Translations under genes and position numbers: made by a program | Source: Cystobacter fuscus DSM 2262 | GTDB taxonomy: Bacteria; Myxococcota; Myxococcia; Myxococcales; Myxococcaceae | Length of the DNA: 64,000 nucleotides | NCBI RefSeq assembly: GCF_000335475.2 | Contig: NZ_ANAH02000015.1 | Span: forward strand, 62,001 to 126,000 | Reading direction: 5' to 3' | Shown: piece by piece, positions 36,532 through 46,592 of the stretch | Layout: each line of letters opens with the position of its first letter | Numbering within the stretch: position 1 is the stretch's first letter | Notes under the pieces: generated by a model | The model's input: the letters and a program-made list of their open reading frames with translations, nothing else | The model's database searches: none | What the model was told of the DNA's origin: nothing

Positions 36532-38010
36532 ATGGCGCAGCCCGTCCTCCACCGCTCTCACGCCGGCTCACAGGCGCCCTCCCTGGCCGAGGAGGCCTTG
36601 CCGTGTCTGGGGGCGTTGCTCCAGTCCACGGGACTGGGTCTGGCCTTCCTGGACCGGGACTCCCGCTTCCACTTCGTCAACACCGCCCTCATCACCCTGA
36701 GTGGGTTGCCCGGCACCTCGTACGAGGGCCGCACGGTGGCGGAGGCGTGGCCGGGGCTGGCGCCGGTGCTGATGCCGCTGCTCCAGCGCGCGCTCGCGGG
36801 CGAGTCCATCCAGGGCGCGCAGGTGTCCGGCACGTTCGGTGGCACCGCGGGCATCTGCCGCCACTTCCGGCTCTGCCTGTTTCCCTCCTCCCAGGGGACG
36901 TCGCGCTCGGGCGTGAGCCTGATGGTGGAGGACGACACGGCGCGGGTGAACCGGGAGGTCGCCCTGCGCGAGAGCGAGGAGCGCCTGCGCAACCTCGTCG
37001 CCGTCTCCTGTGATGGCTTCTGCCTGCACGAGAACGGCATCATCCTGGAGACGAGCCCGGCCCTGGCCCATCTGCTGGGCACCACGCCCGAGGACATGGT
37101 GGGCCAGTCGCTCATGCGGTGGATCGCCCCCGAGTCGCGCGAGACCGTGCAGCGCGCCATGACGCGGCGGGTGGAGGCGCCCTACGAGGCGACGGGCATG
37201 CGCGCCGACGGCAAGCGGCTGTTCCTGGAGCTGCTGGCCCGGCAGGTGGAGCATGGCAGCCGCTCGGTGCGCATGGCGGCCGTCTGGGACATCAGCGCGC
37301 GCAAGGCAACCGAGGAGGCCGCGGCCCGCGCCGACACCTTCCGCGAGCAGTTGCTGGGTGTGGTGGGGCATGATCTGCGCACCCCGCTGCATGCCATCCA
37401 GCTGAGCGTGGGGGCCCTGCAGCGTGGGGGCGAGCTGAACGAGAACCAGGCCCGGCAGGTGACGCACGTGGCCACCGCCACCCGGCGCATGGAGCGGATG
37501 ATCCACGAGTTGCTGGATTACACCCGCGCTCGGCTGGCCGGGGGCATCCCCGTGCGCCCCACGTCCTTCGCCCTGGACAAGCTGCTGGAGCGGGTGGTGG
37601 AGCAGTTCCAGGTGTCGCACCCCACCCGCCTCATCGTCTCCAAGACGGAAGGCGACCTGGTGGGCACCTGGGACGAGTCCCGGCTCGGCCAGCTGCTGGA
37701 CAACCTGATGGGCAACGCCCTGCAGCACAGCCCCGAGGACACCCCGGTGGAGGTGCGCCTGGAGGGCAAGGCGGAGGGCATCAACCTCTCGGTGCGCAAC
37801 GAGGGGGCGCCCGTGCCCCTGGAGGAGCGCGCCACCCTCTTCGAGCCCTTCAAGCGGGGCAAGCGCGCCAATGGCGACGGGCTGGGCCTGGGCCTCTACA
37901 TCGTCCGGCAGATCGCCTCGGCACACGGGGGCCGCATCTCGGTGGAGTCCGGAACGGGCCTCGGCACGCGCTTCGTCGTCTGGCTCCCGCGCCACGCTCC
38001 CGGCTGCTGA
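36532..38010 (+). CDS. PAS-PAS sensor histidine kinase between atpH and atpA
   Basis: 492 residues from ATG 36532; ATGs at 36493 and 36433 are possible but the former would place the inverted repeat inside the gene. Two PAS domains (about 25-135 and 150-262), H-box VVGHDLRTPLHAIQ with His280, N-box LLDNLMGNALQHSPEDTP, then VRNEGAPVPLEERATLFEPF (the G1 region, with Asp changed to Glu), and GDGLGLGLYIVRQIASAHGG. No membrane segment, so the input is cytoplasmic. Flanked by ATP synthase genes; no cognate regulator is adjacent. Confidence 0.85.
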   Translation: MAQPVLHRSHAGSQAPSLAEEALPCLGALLQSTGLGLAFLDRDSRFHFVNTALITLSGLPGTSYEGRTVAEAWPGLAPVLMPLLQRALAGESIQGAQVSGTFGGTAGICRHFRLCLFPSSQGTSRSGVSLMVEDDTARVNREVALRESEERLRNLVAVSCDGFCLHENGIILETSPALAHLLGTTPEDMVGQSLMRWIAPESRETVQRAMTRRVEAPYEATGMRADGKRLFLELLARQVEHGSRSVRMAAVWDISARKATEEAAARADTFREQLLGVVGHDLRTPLHAIQLSVGALQRGGELNENQARQVTHVATATRRMERMIHELLDYTRARLAGGIPVRPTSFALDKLLERVVEQFQVSHPTRLIVSKTEGDLVGTWDESRLGQLLDNLMGNALQHSPEDTPVEVRLEGKAEGINLSVRNEGAPVPLEERATLFEPFKRGKRANGDGLGLGLYIVRQIASAHGGRISVESGTGLGTRFVVWLPRHAPGC

Positions 38011-38136
38011 ACCCCCTTCAGCGGCGAGTCCGTGGCTTAAGGGCCCGATGATCCCCTGTTTCCCAGAGCCCCCATGCGCGTTGCGGTGGGCCGGGAACGC
38101 GTGTTAAGGGCCCCCCCCACGACGACTTTCAGGTAG

Positions 38137-39735
<1,599 letters not shown>

Positions 39736-39766
39736 CCCAGGCCCCACCCCGGTGAAGTCCCGCCCG

Positions 39767-39796
39767 GCCCCGCGCTCCCTCCTGGGAACGCGGGGC
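39767..39796. terminator. Terminator-like hairpin after atpA
   Basis: GCCCCGCG (39767-39774) pairs with CGCGGGGC (39789-39796); inside the loop CCC and GGG can pair too. It lies 32 bp after the atpA stop and before the convergent gene ending at 39819. A short GTTTC follows rather than a long T-run. Confidence 0.6.
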
Positions 39797-39818
39797 TCGG
39801 CGTTTCAGGGGCCCCTCT

Positions 39819-40145
39819 TCAGGCGATGACCTTGCCCGCCACCGCGAGCGCCTGATCCAGGTAGCCGGCGAGCTCGCCCAGCCGGGCCACCACCTGGGTG
39901 GCCTGCTTCACGTCCTGGGCGGCGCGGGCGAGCTCCTGGTTGGTGTCACGCAGCGAGGCGCTGGCCTTCTGGAACTCGGCCGAGGCCGCGTCGAAGCGCG
40001 CGCCGAGCAGCCGCATCAACAACTCGCGCAGGCGCTTGCCGTGGGCGAGGTACTCGGCGCGCGTCGCGGGCGGCACGGCGCCACTCATGGACAGATCGAA
40101 GCAGCGCTCGACGAGCTGGGTCAGCGTCTGGGTATCGAAGAACAT
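39819..40145 (-). CDS. Small helical protein, unknown function
   Basis: 108 residues, mostly helical, with no signal or membrane segment. It starts 3 bp after the stop of the lipoprotein gene upstream, with GGAG 7 bases before its ATG, so the two are one operon. Segments such as ARFDAASAEFQKASASLRDTNQELARAAQDVKQATQVV predict a coiled coil. I recognise no family; it probably partners the lipoprotein product. Confidence 0.7.
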   Translation of the reverse strand: MFFDTQTLTQLVERCFDLSMSGAVPPATRAEYLAHGKRLRELLMRLLGARFDAASAEFQKASASLRDTNQELARAAQDVKQATQVVARLGELAGYLDQALAVAGKVIA

Positions 40146-40148
40146 GGC

Positions 40149-41111
40149 TCACTCCCGGGGCGACGCGTGGATGGCCTGGACGGCGGCGGCGGCGATGCGC
40201 ACCCGGCCCTGGAAGGCCTGCATCGCGCCGGACAGCTCCTCGAACGACGTCAGCTCGCGCCCGGAGCGGGCGAAGCGCAACAGGGCCTCGTGCGCGTCGC
40301 GCAGCGCCCGCGCCAGCTCCACCGGGTGCGCCACCACCAGGGCCTCGTACACGGTGGAGGCCTCGCGGATGTCCTCGAGCACCGCCCGGCGCTCGGCCAG
40401 CGAGAGCTTGTCGCGCTGGAGGTTGTAGTACATCACCCGCGAGGACAGGGCCTGCTTGGCCCCCGTGAGGCGCTGGGGCCCGAGCACCTCCACCAGATCC
40501 GTCTCGAGCAGCTCCAACAGCGCCCCCACCACCGGCGCCCCCTGCTCCAGGCCCTTCTGGAGCGCCTGGGCCTGCTGGTGCTCCAGGTAGAGCGAGGCGA
40601 CCACGCCCACCAGCGCGGTGACCGGGGCCACGTAGCGGCTGGCGGTGGCGTCCCCCCGGCCCGCCAGCGTCTCCATCCGCGCGCCCAACGAGCCCAACTG
40701 CTTGCCCAACGCCTGCGCGCCCTCGGGCAGCTTGCCCGCGTCCTCGGCGCCCGCCAGCGTCGCCAGCCGCTCGGCGTACACCCCCAACAGGGCGATGGCG
40801 TCCATGCGCGCCTGGATGGACTCGGGCGAGAAGAGCTTGCCCACCAGGGGCGTGGGCTGGCCGGCCGCGTCGGTGGCGAGCACCTCCAGGCCCGTGTCGT
40901 ACAGGCGCTCGTCGAGGTAGAGGTCGCGCTCGAACCGGTTGAGCTCCGCGTAGTACGTGCCCAGGGCGGTGCTCGCCGCGGTGTTGCCCTCCTGGAAGAG
41001 GGCCACGGGCTCGCGGAAGCTGCCCGGCGTCTTGCAGCCCGGCCCCAACACCAGCGCCAGCGCCAGCACCCCCCCCGGCAACGCCCGGGTCCTGCCTCGC
41101 ATGCGATTCAT
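40149..41111 (-). CDS. Helical lipoprotein, unknown function
   Basis: 320 residues. ATG 41111 with GGGGAG 5 bases upstream; lipobox LGPGC (Cys26). The rest is long amphipathic helices (GNTAASTALGTYYAELNRFERDLYLDERLYD, VTALVGVVASLYLEHQQAQALQ) with one more hydrophobic stretch near 175-190. First gene of a two-gene operon with 39819. I do not recognise the family. Confidence 0.75.
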   Translation of the reverse strand: MNRMRGRTRALPGGVLALALVLGPGCKTPGSFREPVALFQEGNTAASTALGTYYAELNRFERDLYLDERLYDTGLEVLATDAAGQPTPLVGKLFSPESIQARMDAIALLGVYAERLATLAGAEDAGKLPEGAQALGKQLGSLGARMETLAGRGDATASRYVAPVTALVGVVASLYLEHQQAQALQKGLEQGAPVVGALLELLETDLVEVLGPQRLTGAKQALSSRVMYYNLQRDKLSLAERRAVLEDIREASTVYEALVVAHPVELARALRDAHEALLRFARSGRELTSFEELSGAMQAFQGRVRIAAAAVQAIHASPRE

Positions 41112-41176
41112 CGGCTCCCCCTGGAGACGGTGTGGCGGATGTCTCCGGCCCACCAGCCTAGCGCGATGGAATGACT

Positions 41177-42031
41177 TCAGCCCACCACGCGCGGGAGGAT
41201 GGCGCGCAGGCTGGGATCCATGCCGCCCCTGTCCCCGAGCGCGAGGATGGCCCGGCGCTCGTACTCCAACGCGTTGTGGCGCGTCACGAACTGCACCTGG
41301 GCGCCCAGGGCCGCGGGCATCGCCAGGTCCAACTCGAAGATGTCGCCCGCCACCAGCGTCGTCTCCGGGGTGGTGCCCGTGTCGCGCCAGATGCGGCGCA
41401 GCGCCTCATAATAGTGGCCCCGGCGCAGGTGGATGGGCCGCTTCAGCGCCCCCTCCACCCGCGTCGTCTCGGGTAGGGCGTCAAAGCGCGCGTCCGGCTC
41501 CGCGGGCGGCTCGACGAGGAACTTGCGCGCATCCCCCGACACCCGCAGGCGCTCGCGGCCCCGGGGCGCCAGCTTCGTGAGCTTGGCCTCCACCGTGTCC
41601 GTGTGCGCGTTGGTCACCACGTGCACCGGCAGCCCCGTGTCCAGCAGCGCCTCCAGCACCTCCTTGGCCTCGGGCTTGAAGGCCACCCCCGCCAGCACGT
41701 AGGCCTCGCGGTAGAGCACGTTGAGCAGCTCCCCCCGCTCGGCCTGGTCCGGCAGCACCCCCAGCCGGTCACACAGCCGCCGCGCCACGAAGTTGCTCAG
41801 CAGGTAGGGGTCCGCGATGGCCGGCGCCACCACGCGCCCCGCCACCTCCCAGCCGGGCTCCTCGGAGCTGTGCAGCACCCGCGCCTCCTCCTCCGCCCAC
41901 CCCGCCTCCTCCACGTCCCGGCCAAGCAGCTCCGACATGCGCCGACGGAAGTGCTCGACGTAGGGGGCCCCCTCGGCCACCACGTCCGTGAACGTCCCAT
42001 CGAAGTCCAACACCACGCACCGGATCGCCAT
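41177..42031 (-). CDS. HAD-superfamily hydrolase
   Basis: 284 residues. Motif I is VVLDFDGTFTD (nucleophile Asp9, Asp11), motif II is HVVTNAHTDT, a conserved Lys follows in the DARKFLVEPP region, and motif IV is LVAGDIFELD. The helical cap lies between about residues 15 and 130. HAD enzymes are mostly phosphatases; the substrate is not evident. ATG 42031 is chosen because GAGGG is 10 bases upstream; ATG 42040 would leave only one base. Single gene. Confidence 0.85.
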   Translation of the reverse strand: MAIRCVVLDFDGTFTDVVAEGAPYVEHFRRRMSELLGRDVEEAGWAEEEARVLHSSEEPGWEVAGRVVAPAIADPYLLSNFVARRLCDRLGVLPDQAERGELLNVLYREAYVLAGVAFKPEAKEVLEALLDTGLPVHVVTNAHTDTVEAKLTKLAPRGRERLRVSGDARKFLVEPPAEPDARFDALPETTRVEGALKRPIHLRRGHYYEALRRIWRDTGTTPETTLVAGDIFELDLAMPAALGAQVQFVTRHNALEYERRAILALGDRGGMDPSLRAILPRVVG

Positions 42032-42141
42032 CGTCGCCATGCCCTCGCAGTCGAGCCGGGCAGTGTGCAACAGGAGCCCTTCCCTTTGGAATGCACCCCG
42101 GGCATGGGCATGTCAGACCCCCCCTGTACATCCGTGGGCGT

Positions 42142-42157
42142 TGGCGCGCGACACGCC
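42142..42157 (+). promoter_or_regulatory. Sigma-54-like promoter element
   Basis: TGGCGCGCGACACGCC has GG at 42143-42144 and GC at 42155-42156, ten bases apart, as in -24/-12 promoters, with TGGC matched. It would start transcription near 42168, about 127 bases before the end of the terminator T-tract. GG-N10-GC is common by chance in high-GC DNA, so this is weak alone. Confidence 0.3.
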
Positions 42158-42167
42158 AGCTGCCCCG

Positions 42168-42294
42168 TGAGCCCCCTGGGAGGAGCTCCGGTGCACCTCG
42201 AAGTACCGCTGCACGTCCGCCCGCTCCTGCCCGGGAGCGGTGTGGTGGAGGCGGCGCGTCCGAACCCCTCCACGGACGCGCCGCCTTTATTTTC
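42168..42294 (+). ncRNA. Candidate structured small RNA or leader
   Basis: This part of the 388-bp gap (42032-42419) has no convincing protein gene but ends in a strong intrinsic terminator. Three hairpins can form: a GAGC...GCTC stem around 42170-42187, CCGCTCC/GGAGCGG at about 42221-42240, and the terminator. A run of seven C occurs just upstream (42118-42124). In Myxococcus, the developmental regulator Pxr is an sRNA with three predicted stem-loops, the last a terminator, and a functional seven-C tract; the likeness is suggestive only, since here the C run lies outside the RNA if the sigma-54-like start is right. Alternatively it is an attenuator leader for the OmpA-like gene at 42420. Confidence 0.35.
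42249..42294 (+). terminator. Strong Rho-independent terminator
   Basis: AGGCGGCGCGTCC (42249-42261) pairs perfectly with GGACGCGCCGCCT (42274-42286) around a 12-base loop, followed by TTTATTTTC. This is the clearest intrinsic terminator in the window and it is oriented plus, with no plus-strand protein gene upstream for more than 2 kb. Confidence 0.8.
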
Positions 42295-42419
42295 GACGCA
42301 CCGCACCATCCAGGCCGCCCCGCCCATCCACTGGGTGACACGGCTGGATTCTTCTCCTTGAGACCTACCCGCGCCCTCTGAATACAGTCGGCACTCCAAC
42401 CTTCTCCCGGAAGGAACCC

Positions 42420-43199
42420 ATGGAGCTGACGGCGGATGACGAGGTGGTGCCCCGAAGCACCCGGCGGCCCAGGTGGCTGCTCATGGGAACACTGGCGGTG
42501 TTGGGGCTGGGCGGCTGGATGGCCACCCGGTCCATCACCTCGCTGGTGGAGCGCACGGAGCAGCTGGAGCGCGAGGCGGCCGAGTCCGAGGCCCGGGTGG
42601 CGGAGTTGCAGGTGCTGCGCGACAGCATGGCCCGGAGGTTGCGCGTGCTGGAGCAGCAGCAGCGCGCGGAGGCCGCGCACCGGGTGGCCTCGGCGCGGCG
42701 GCAGGGCGAGGCGGGCGTGAAGCTCGCGCGGCGCGAGGCGGCACGCGGGGAACTGGAGTCTTTATTACAGCCCGAAAGGGAACGCGGCGCCGCCTTCCTG
42801 GAGGAGTCCGAGGGCCAGCTCCGGGTGGAGTTGGCGGATCCCCTGCTCTTCGCCCCGCGCGACACGGCGCTGACCCCCGAGGGCACGGCGCTGCTCACCC
42901 GGGTGGGTGCGAAGCTGGCGGTGGAGGGTCATGTCATCCAGGTGGCGGCATACACCGACACCCTGCCCGACGCCTCCCCCTCAAGCTGGGAGCTGTCGGC
43001 GGCCCGGGCGGTGACGGTGACGCGCTTCCTGGCGGAGACGCTGAAACTTCCTCCGGAGCGGCTCGTGGCCATGGGCCACGTGCTGGCCCCGGCGTCGGCG
43101 TGGGCGCAGCAGGGCTCCGGGATGGAGCCCACCCGGCGGCTGGAGTTGCGGCTGGTGCCCGCGCCCCGCGCCCCGGGCCACGACCGGCCCAGGGGGTAG
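42420..43199 (+). CDS. Inner-membrane-anchored OmpA/MotB-like peptidoglycan-binding protein
   Basis: 259 residues, ATG preceded by GGAAGGAA. One N-terminal membrane helix (about 19-36, WLLMGTLAVLGLGGW), a long charged coiled coil (40-120), then an OmpA-like domain (about 130-245) with LLFAPRDTALTPEGTALL, VIQVAAYTDTLP, LSAARAVTVTRFLAE and RLVAMGHVLAPASAW. The usual Asp/Arg pair that holds diaminopimelate appears partly changed (RRLELRL replaces the NRRVEI segment). Anchors the membrane to the cell wall. Confidence 0.85.
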   Translation: MELTADDEVVPRSTRRPRWLLMGTLAVLGLGGWMATRSITSLVERTEQLEREAAESEARVAELQVLRDSMARRLRVLEQQQRAEAAHRVASARRQGEAGVKLARREAARGELESLLQPERERGAAFLEESEGQLRVELADPLLFAPRDTALTPEGTALLTRVGAKLAVEGHVIQVAAYTDTLPDASPSSWELSAARAVTVTRFLAETLKLPPERLVAMGHVLAPASAWAQQGSGMEPTRRLELRLVPAPRAPGHDRPRG

Positions 43200-43222
43200 G
43201 ACCCGAGAAGGGGGAAACCTCC

Positions 43223-43247
43223 CTCGGGACCCCGGCCGGGTCCCGAG
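43223..43247. terminator. Bidirectional hairpin between convergent genes
   Basis: CTCGGGACCC (43223-43232) pairs perfectly with GGGTCCCGAG (43238-43247) around a five-base loop, between the OmpA-like and nucleotidyltransferase genes. No T-tract. Confidence 0.6.
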
Positions 43248-43258
43248 CCCCCCGGCAC

Positions 43259-43951
43259 TCACGTGCCCTGTAGTCCCTCGGAGGCCGCGTTCAAGGACGA
43301 CGCGGACGTGTCCTCCTCGGTAGTGGTGGACGTCTCCGCCTTCTTGCCGCGGCGCTTGGGTGGCGGCGCGAGCTTGGGCGCCGAGCCGAACAGCCGCTCG
43401 TAGGTCTCCGGGGTGTTGATGTTGACGATGACGCCCGGATCCTTCACGGGGATGCGGCGCAGTTGCAGGCCGCGCACGGCGCCCTCCAGCTGGGCCTCCC
43501 CCGCCGTCTCGCGGAGCCGCTCGGCCGTCGCGCGCGACAAGAGCAGCGGATAGCCCGGCGCCCCCTCGAACTCGGGACGCAGCCCCTCGGTGGACTCCCC
43601 GAGCGCCTTGAGCAACGACTTGAGGGTGGTGGCACGCACGGCCGGCATGTCCACCGGGTGGAGCAACACCACGTCCGCCCCCTCTTCCAACGCCGCGTCC
43701 AGGCCGGCCTTCACCGAGCTGAACTGGCTGTCGGCCCAACGTGTGTTCTCCACCAGATGGATGGCCGGGTGCTGCTCGCGCACCGCCTCCGCGTCCTTGC
43801 CCACGACGGCGAGTACGGAGCAGCCCGCCTTGCCGAACGTCGATGAGAGCGATTGGAGGAAGCTCTTGCCCCCCTCATGCTCGATGAGCGCCTTGGAATG
43901 GCTGATCCGCCTGGCTTCACCCGCTGCGAGAATGACCGCGATGACCTTCAT
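43259..43951 (-). CDS. MobA-like nucleotidyltransferase
   Basis: 230 residues. VIAVILAAGEARRISHSKALIEHEGGKSFLQ is the nucleotide-binding N-terminus (LAAGxxxR with SKAL for the usual SKxL), followed by SSVKAGLDAALEEGADVVLLHPVDMPAV (usually GDMP, here HPVDMP). This is the NTP_transf_3 family that includes molybdenum cofactor cytidylyl- and guanylyltransferases and sugar nucleotidyltransferases. The last 35 residues are a low-complexity Lys/Thr/Ser tail. Substrate not determined; no molybdenum genes are nearby. Confidence 0.82.
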   Translation of the reverse strand: MKVIAVILAAGEARRISHSKALIEHEGGKSFLQSLSSTFGKAGCSVLAVVGKDAEAVREQHPAIHLVENTRWADSQFSSVKAGLDAALEEGADVVLLHPVDMPAVRATTLKSLLKALGESTEGLRPEFEGAPGYPLLLSRATAERLRETAGEAQLEGAVRGLQLRRIPVKDPGVIVNINTPETYERLFGSAPKLAPPPKRRGKKAETSTTTEEDTSASSLNAASEGLQGT

Positions 43952-44106
43952 GGCCCACGCCTCCTTCTAGCCCCCATCGGTTGGCGTGGGGGCGACCCAT
44001 TACACCCTGGCAAGCCCGGAAGCTTCTGGCCGCGACCCCAAGGGCAGGTCGTCGGGAAGAAGGCACTTGGCGAACACGAGATGTTCACCATGTGGCCACT
44101 TTTCCC

Positions 44107-44430
44107 TCAATGAACCCAGGTCGAACACGACCCCTGTCCTTCTGGGATGAAGTCCACGCGCGGGGGACGCGCCGCTGCAATTCCTTCCGAGGCCAGCGCC
44201 GCGCGTGCCGTCAGAATTTCAGCCATCCGGGCCAGCGGCAGCGTGTTGCCCAGCCGACGCAGCTCCTCGAGCGTCACGTGCCCGAGCACCTCGCCGTGCC
44301 GCTCCTCCACCACCGGCAACAGGTGCGCCCCATAGCGGTGCATCACCTCGAGCGCCCGCATCACCGTATCCCGGGGATAGAGGATGATGTCAGGCATTGC
44401 TTCGACTTGGGTCTCGACCGTGTGCGGCAT
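44107..44430 (-). CDS. CBS-domain protein (small)
   Basis: 107 residues from ATG 44430, where GGAGG lies 8 bases upstream. It carries a CBS-pair pattern in compressed form: DIILYPRDTVMRALEVMHRYGAHLLPVVEERHGEVLGHVTLEELRRL. CBS domains bind adenine nucleotides and regulate partners. At this length only one full CBS unit is certain. Single gene. Confidence 0.75.
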   Translation of the reverse strand: MPHTVETQVEAMPDIILYPRDTVMRALEVMHRYGAHLLPVVEERHGEVLGHVTLEELRRLGNTLPLARMAEILTARAALASEGIAAARPPRVDFIPEGQGSCSTWVH

Positions 44431-44512
44431 CGCTGCGACCTCCGATGGGAAAACCATCCAGTGGTCTGAAGCCTTAGCAATCTCCTTGCCGCTCACGGGC
44501 CCCGCGGGAGGA

Positions 44513-44526
44513 CCCACCCGGGTGGG
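44513..44526. terminator. Hairpin downstream of the 44557 gene
   Basis: CCCACCCGGGTGGG is a perfect 14-base palindrome lying 31 bp after the stop of the exported-protein gene on the minus strand. No T-tract, so it is a weak terminator call. Confidence 0.35.
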
Positions 44527-44556
44527 CCCTCGACCGCTCGTCTCCTCGTCTGCTCC

Positions 44557-45144
44557 CTACTTCTTCTTCACCGACTCCACGAGCTTGCGGAAGCCCTTCT
44601 CCGCGCCGGCCACCGTGCGCTCGGCGCCGGTGAGCTTGAAGAACAGCGGACCCTCGGGCCCCTCGACGATGATGCCCAGCAGACGCGAGCCCGGCTTGGG
44701 CGAGGAGGGACCCATCATCGGACCGCCCCCGGTGTAGGTGCCCTTCACGTCCACCGTGGTGACGGCGAGCCCGTTGAGCGTCTCCTTCTTCGTGCGCACG
44801 TCCTTGTCCGTGAGCGCCGTGCCGTCCGCCTTCTGGAACTGCCCCACCCAGCGCTTCACGTTGGCGTCCACCGCGCCGCCCTGGCCCTGGCCGAAGTAGA
44901 AGACGGCCAGCTCCGCCGGCTCCGTGTCTCCCTTCGCGGGAGCAATCCGATAGGTCGCCGCCCGCATGGGCCGCGCCGGCAGGGCCTCCCACTCCTTGGG
45001 AGCCGTCCAGCTCAACCCACCCGCCTCCGCCCCCGCCGCCTGCGCGGCCGGCTGCGCCGCCGCGGGAGGAGCCTTCTGCGTCTGCTGCGCCTGGGCCAGG
45101 CCCACCGCCGCCAGGATGGTCATCGCACCGAGGAATCGTTTCAT
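44557..45144 (-). CDS. Exported protein of unknown function
   Basis: 195 residues. The signal peptide is MKRFLGAMTILAAVGLAQAQ, followed by an Ala/Gln/Pro-rich spacer and a globular beta domain (LSWTAPKEWEALPARPMRAATYRIAPAKGD, AELAVFYFGQGQGG, FKLTGAERTVAGAEKGFRKLVESVKKK). The pattern 'WTAPxxWxxxPxRPMRxATYxxP' is common in bacterial exported proteins I cannot name. It is divergent from the SEC-C gene. Confidence 0.75.
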   Translation of the reverse strand: MKRFLGAMTILAAVGLAQAQQTQKAPPAAAQPAAQAAGAEAGGLSWTAPKEWEALPARPMRAATYRIAPAKGDTEPAELAVFYFGQGQGGAVDANVKRWVGQFQKADGTALTDKDVRTKKETLNGLAVTTVDVKGTYTGGGPMMGPSSPKPGSRLLGIIVEGPEGPLFFKLTGAERTVAGAEKGFRKLVESVKKK

Positions 45145-45277
45145 GCCCTCGAACCTAACGCCAAAACGGCCTCCCGGCATGAACCGTTTCCCCTCCAGCG
45201 CCGCCACGGCCGTGGACCTCGCGACGCCGGAACACCTCTGCTAGAGGGGCTCGGATTCTTCGACAGGAGAGGTGGAC

Positions 45278-46564
45278 GTGAGCCGCCAGAAGCCCGGACG
45301 CAACGAGCCCTGCCCTTGCGGCAGCGGCAAGAAGTACAAGGTCTGTCACGCCGCCGAGGACCGGGCGCGCGAGGCGGCGACCCCTCCCCCGCCTTCCCGT
45401 CACCCGCTCGCCGATGATCTCCAGGCGGCCATGGAGATGCTGCGCGGCGAGGACCTGTCGCGCGTCTCCTCCACCCTGGAGCACCTGGGCACGCTGCTCA
45501 CCGGCTGGGGGCCCGTGCCCGGCCTGCGCTTCGACGCCGAGCGCTTCCACGCGCACGTGTCGCGGCAGCTCGATGAGCTCACCGAGGCCGTCGAGCGCGA
45601 CCCCGCCCAGGCGCGCCACATGCTGCGGCTGAGCACCGTGCGCGAATTGGGCACGCGCGCCTTCCTCGAGAAGCTGCGCGCCGCGCTGCTCGCGCGCGCC
45701 ACCACCGCGGGCCTGTCCGCCGAGGACCGGCGGGCGCTGTGCCTCGGCGCCCTGCTCGCCTCCACCCCCAAGGATGGCCGCGTCGCCGCCGAGGACCGGC
45801 CGGTGCTCGACGTGCTGTTCAACGTGCAGTGGCGCGAGTGGGGCGCCCAGCACGGCCAGAAGCTCGCCGCGGGCCTGGAGGGACAGGAGGCGGACCTGCC
45901 CGAGGAGGCGCGCGAGGCGCTGCGCAAGGCGAGCGAGGGCGAGATGGAGGCCCTGGTGAAGTACGTGGAGTCGGATCCCGGCCTCGCCACGCGCATCGCC
46001 CAGGAGGCCCGCGAGCGCGCCACGCGCGTGGAGGCCCTCATGCGCCAGCCAAACACGCCCTCGCTGCTCGCCCCCGAGGAGCAGGTGTGGCTCACCGCCG
46101 TCCTCTGGGAGCCCCTGAGCGCGCTCAAGTCCCCGGACATGGACGCCAAGGCCCGGAGCGCCGCGGTGGTCACCTTCCTGGGCGCCGTGCGCAAGGCCCT
46201 GGACTCGGACAAGGACTTCCTCACCCACCTGCTCGAGCGCGTGCGCGCCCGCTCCAAGGACGCCGCGCTCGACGACGCGACGCGCGCCTTCTTCACCGAG
46301 GCCGCCGTGGCCTTCGAGGCCGAGCCGGTGCGCATGGTGCTCGCCGCCATCCTCACCTCGCGCGCCGAGCCCGAGGCCCGCTCGGCCGAGGAGCAGGTGG
46401 TGCGCGCGGACCTGGAGGCCAAGACGCGCTGGACGGCCGAGGACCTCGAGCCCTACCGCGCGCTGCTCGCGAGCATGAACCTGCCCGCCGCCACCGAGCG
46501 CATCCACCGCGCCCAGGAGTGGCTGCGCGCCCATCCCATCGAACTGCCCCCCGCGGGCGCGTGA
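45278..46564 (+). CDS. SEC-C motif protein with helical repeat-like body
   Basis: 428 residues. GTG start at 45278, 9 bases after AGGAG; a second GTG at 45272 is too close. Residues 7-24 are the SEC-C zinc motif (GRNEPCPCGSGKKYKVCH), which binds Zn2+ and is found at the end of SecA. The remaining 400 residues are helical with no recognised domain, and there is no membrane segment. The usual reading is a zinc-motif protein that contacts SecB or the ribosome; the body's role is unknown. Confidence 0.8.
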   Translation: MSRQKPGRNEPCPCGSGKKYKVCHAAEDRAREAATPPPPSRHPLADDLQAAMEMLRGEDLSRVSSTLEHLGTLLTGWGPVPGLRFDAERFHAHVSRQLDELTEAVERDPAQARHMLRLSTVRELGTRAFLEKLRAALLARATTAGLSAEDRRALCLGALLASTPKDGRVAAEDRPVLDVLFNVQWREWGAQHGQKLAAGLEGQEADLPEEAREALRKASEGEMEALVKYVESDPGLATRIAQEARERATRVEALMRQPNTPSLLAPEEQVWLTAVLWEPLSALKSPDMDAKARSAAVVTFLGAVRKALDSDKDFLTHLLERVRARSKDAALDDATRAFFTEAAVAFEAEPVRMVLAAILTSRAEPEARSAEEQVVRADLEAKTRWTAEDLEPYRALLASMNLPAATERIHRAQEWLRAHPIELPPAGA

Positions 46565-46592
46565 GCCCCCGCGGGGACACCGGGCCGCGCGG

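Noticed and set aside
42191-42361. A 56-codon plus-strand frame (GTG 42191 with GGGAGGAG upstream) across the orphan terminator
   Set aside because: The terminator hairpin lies inside it and there is no coding pattern; it may be a leader peptide but is not supported as a gene.
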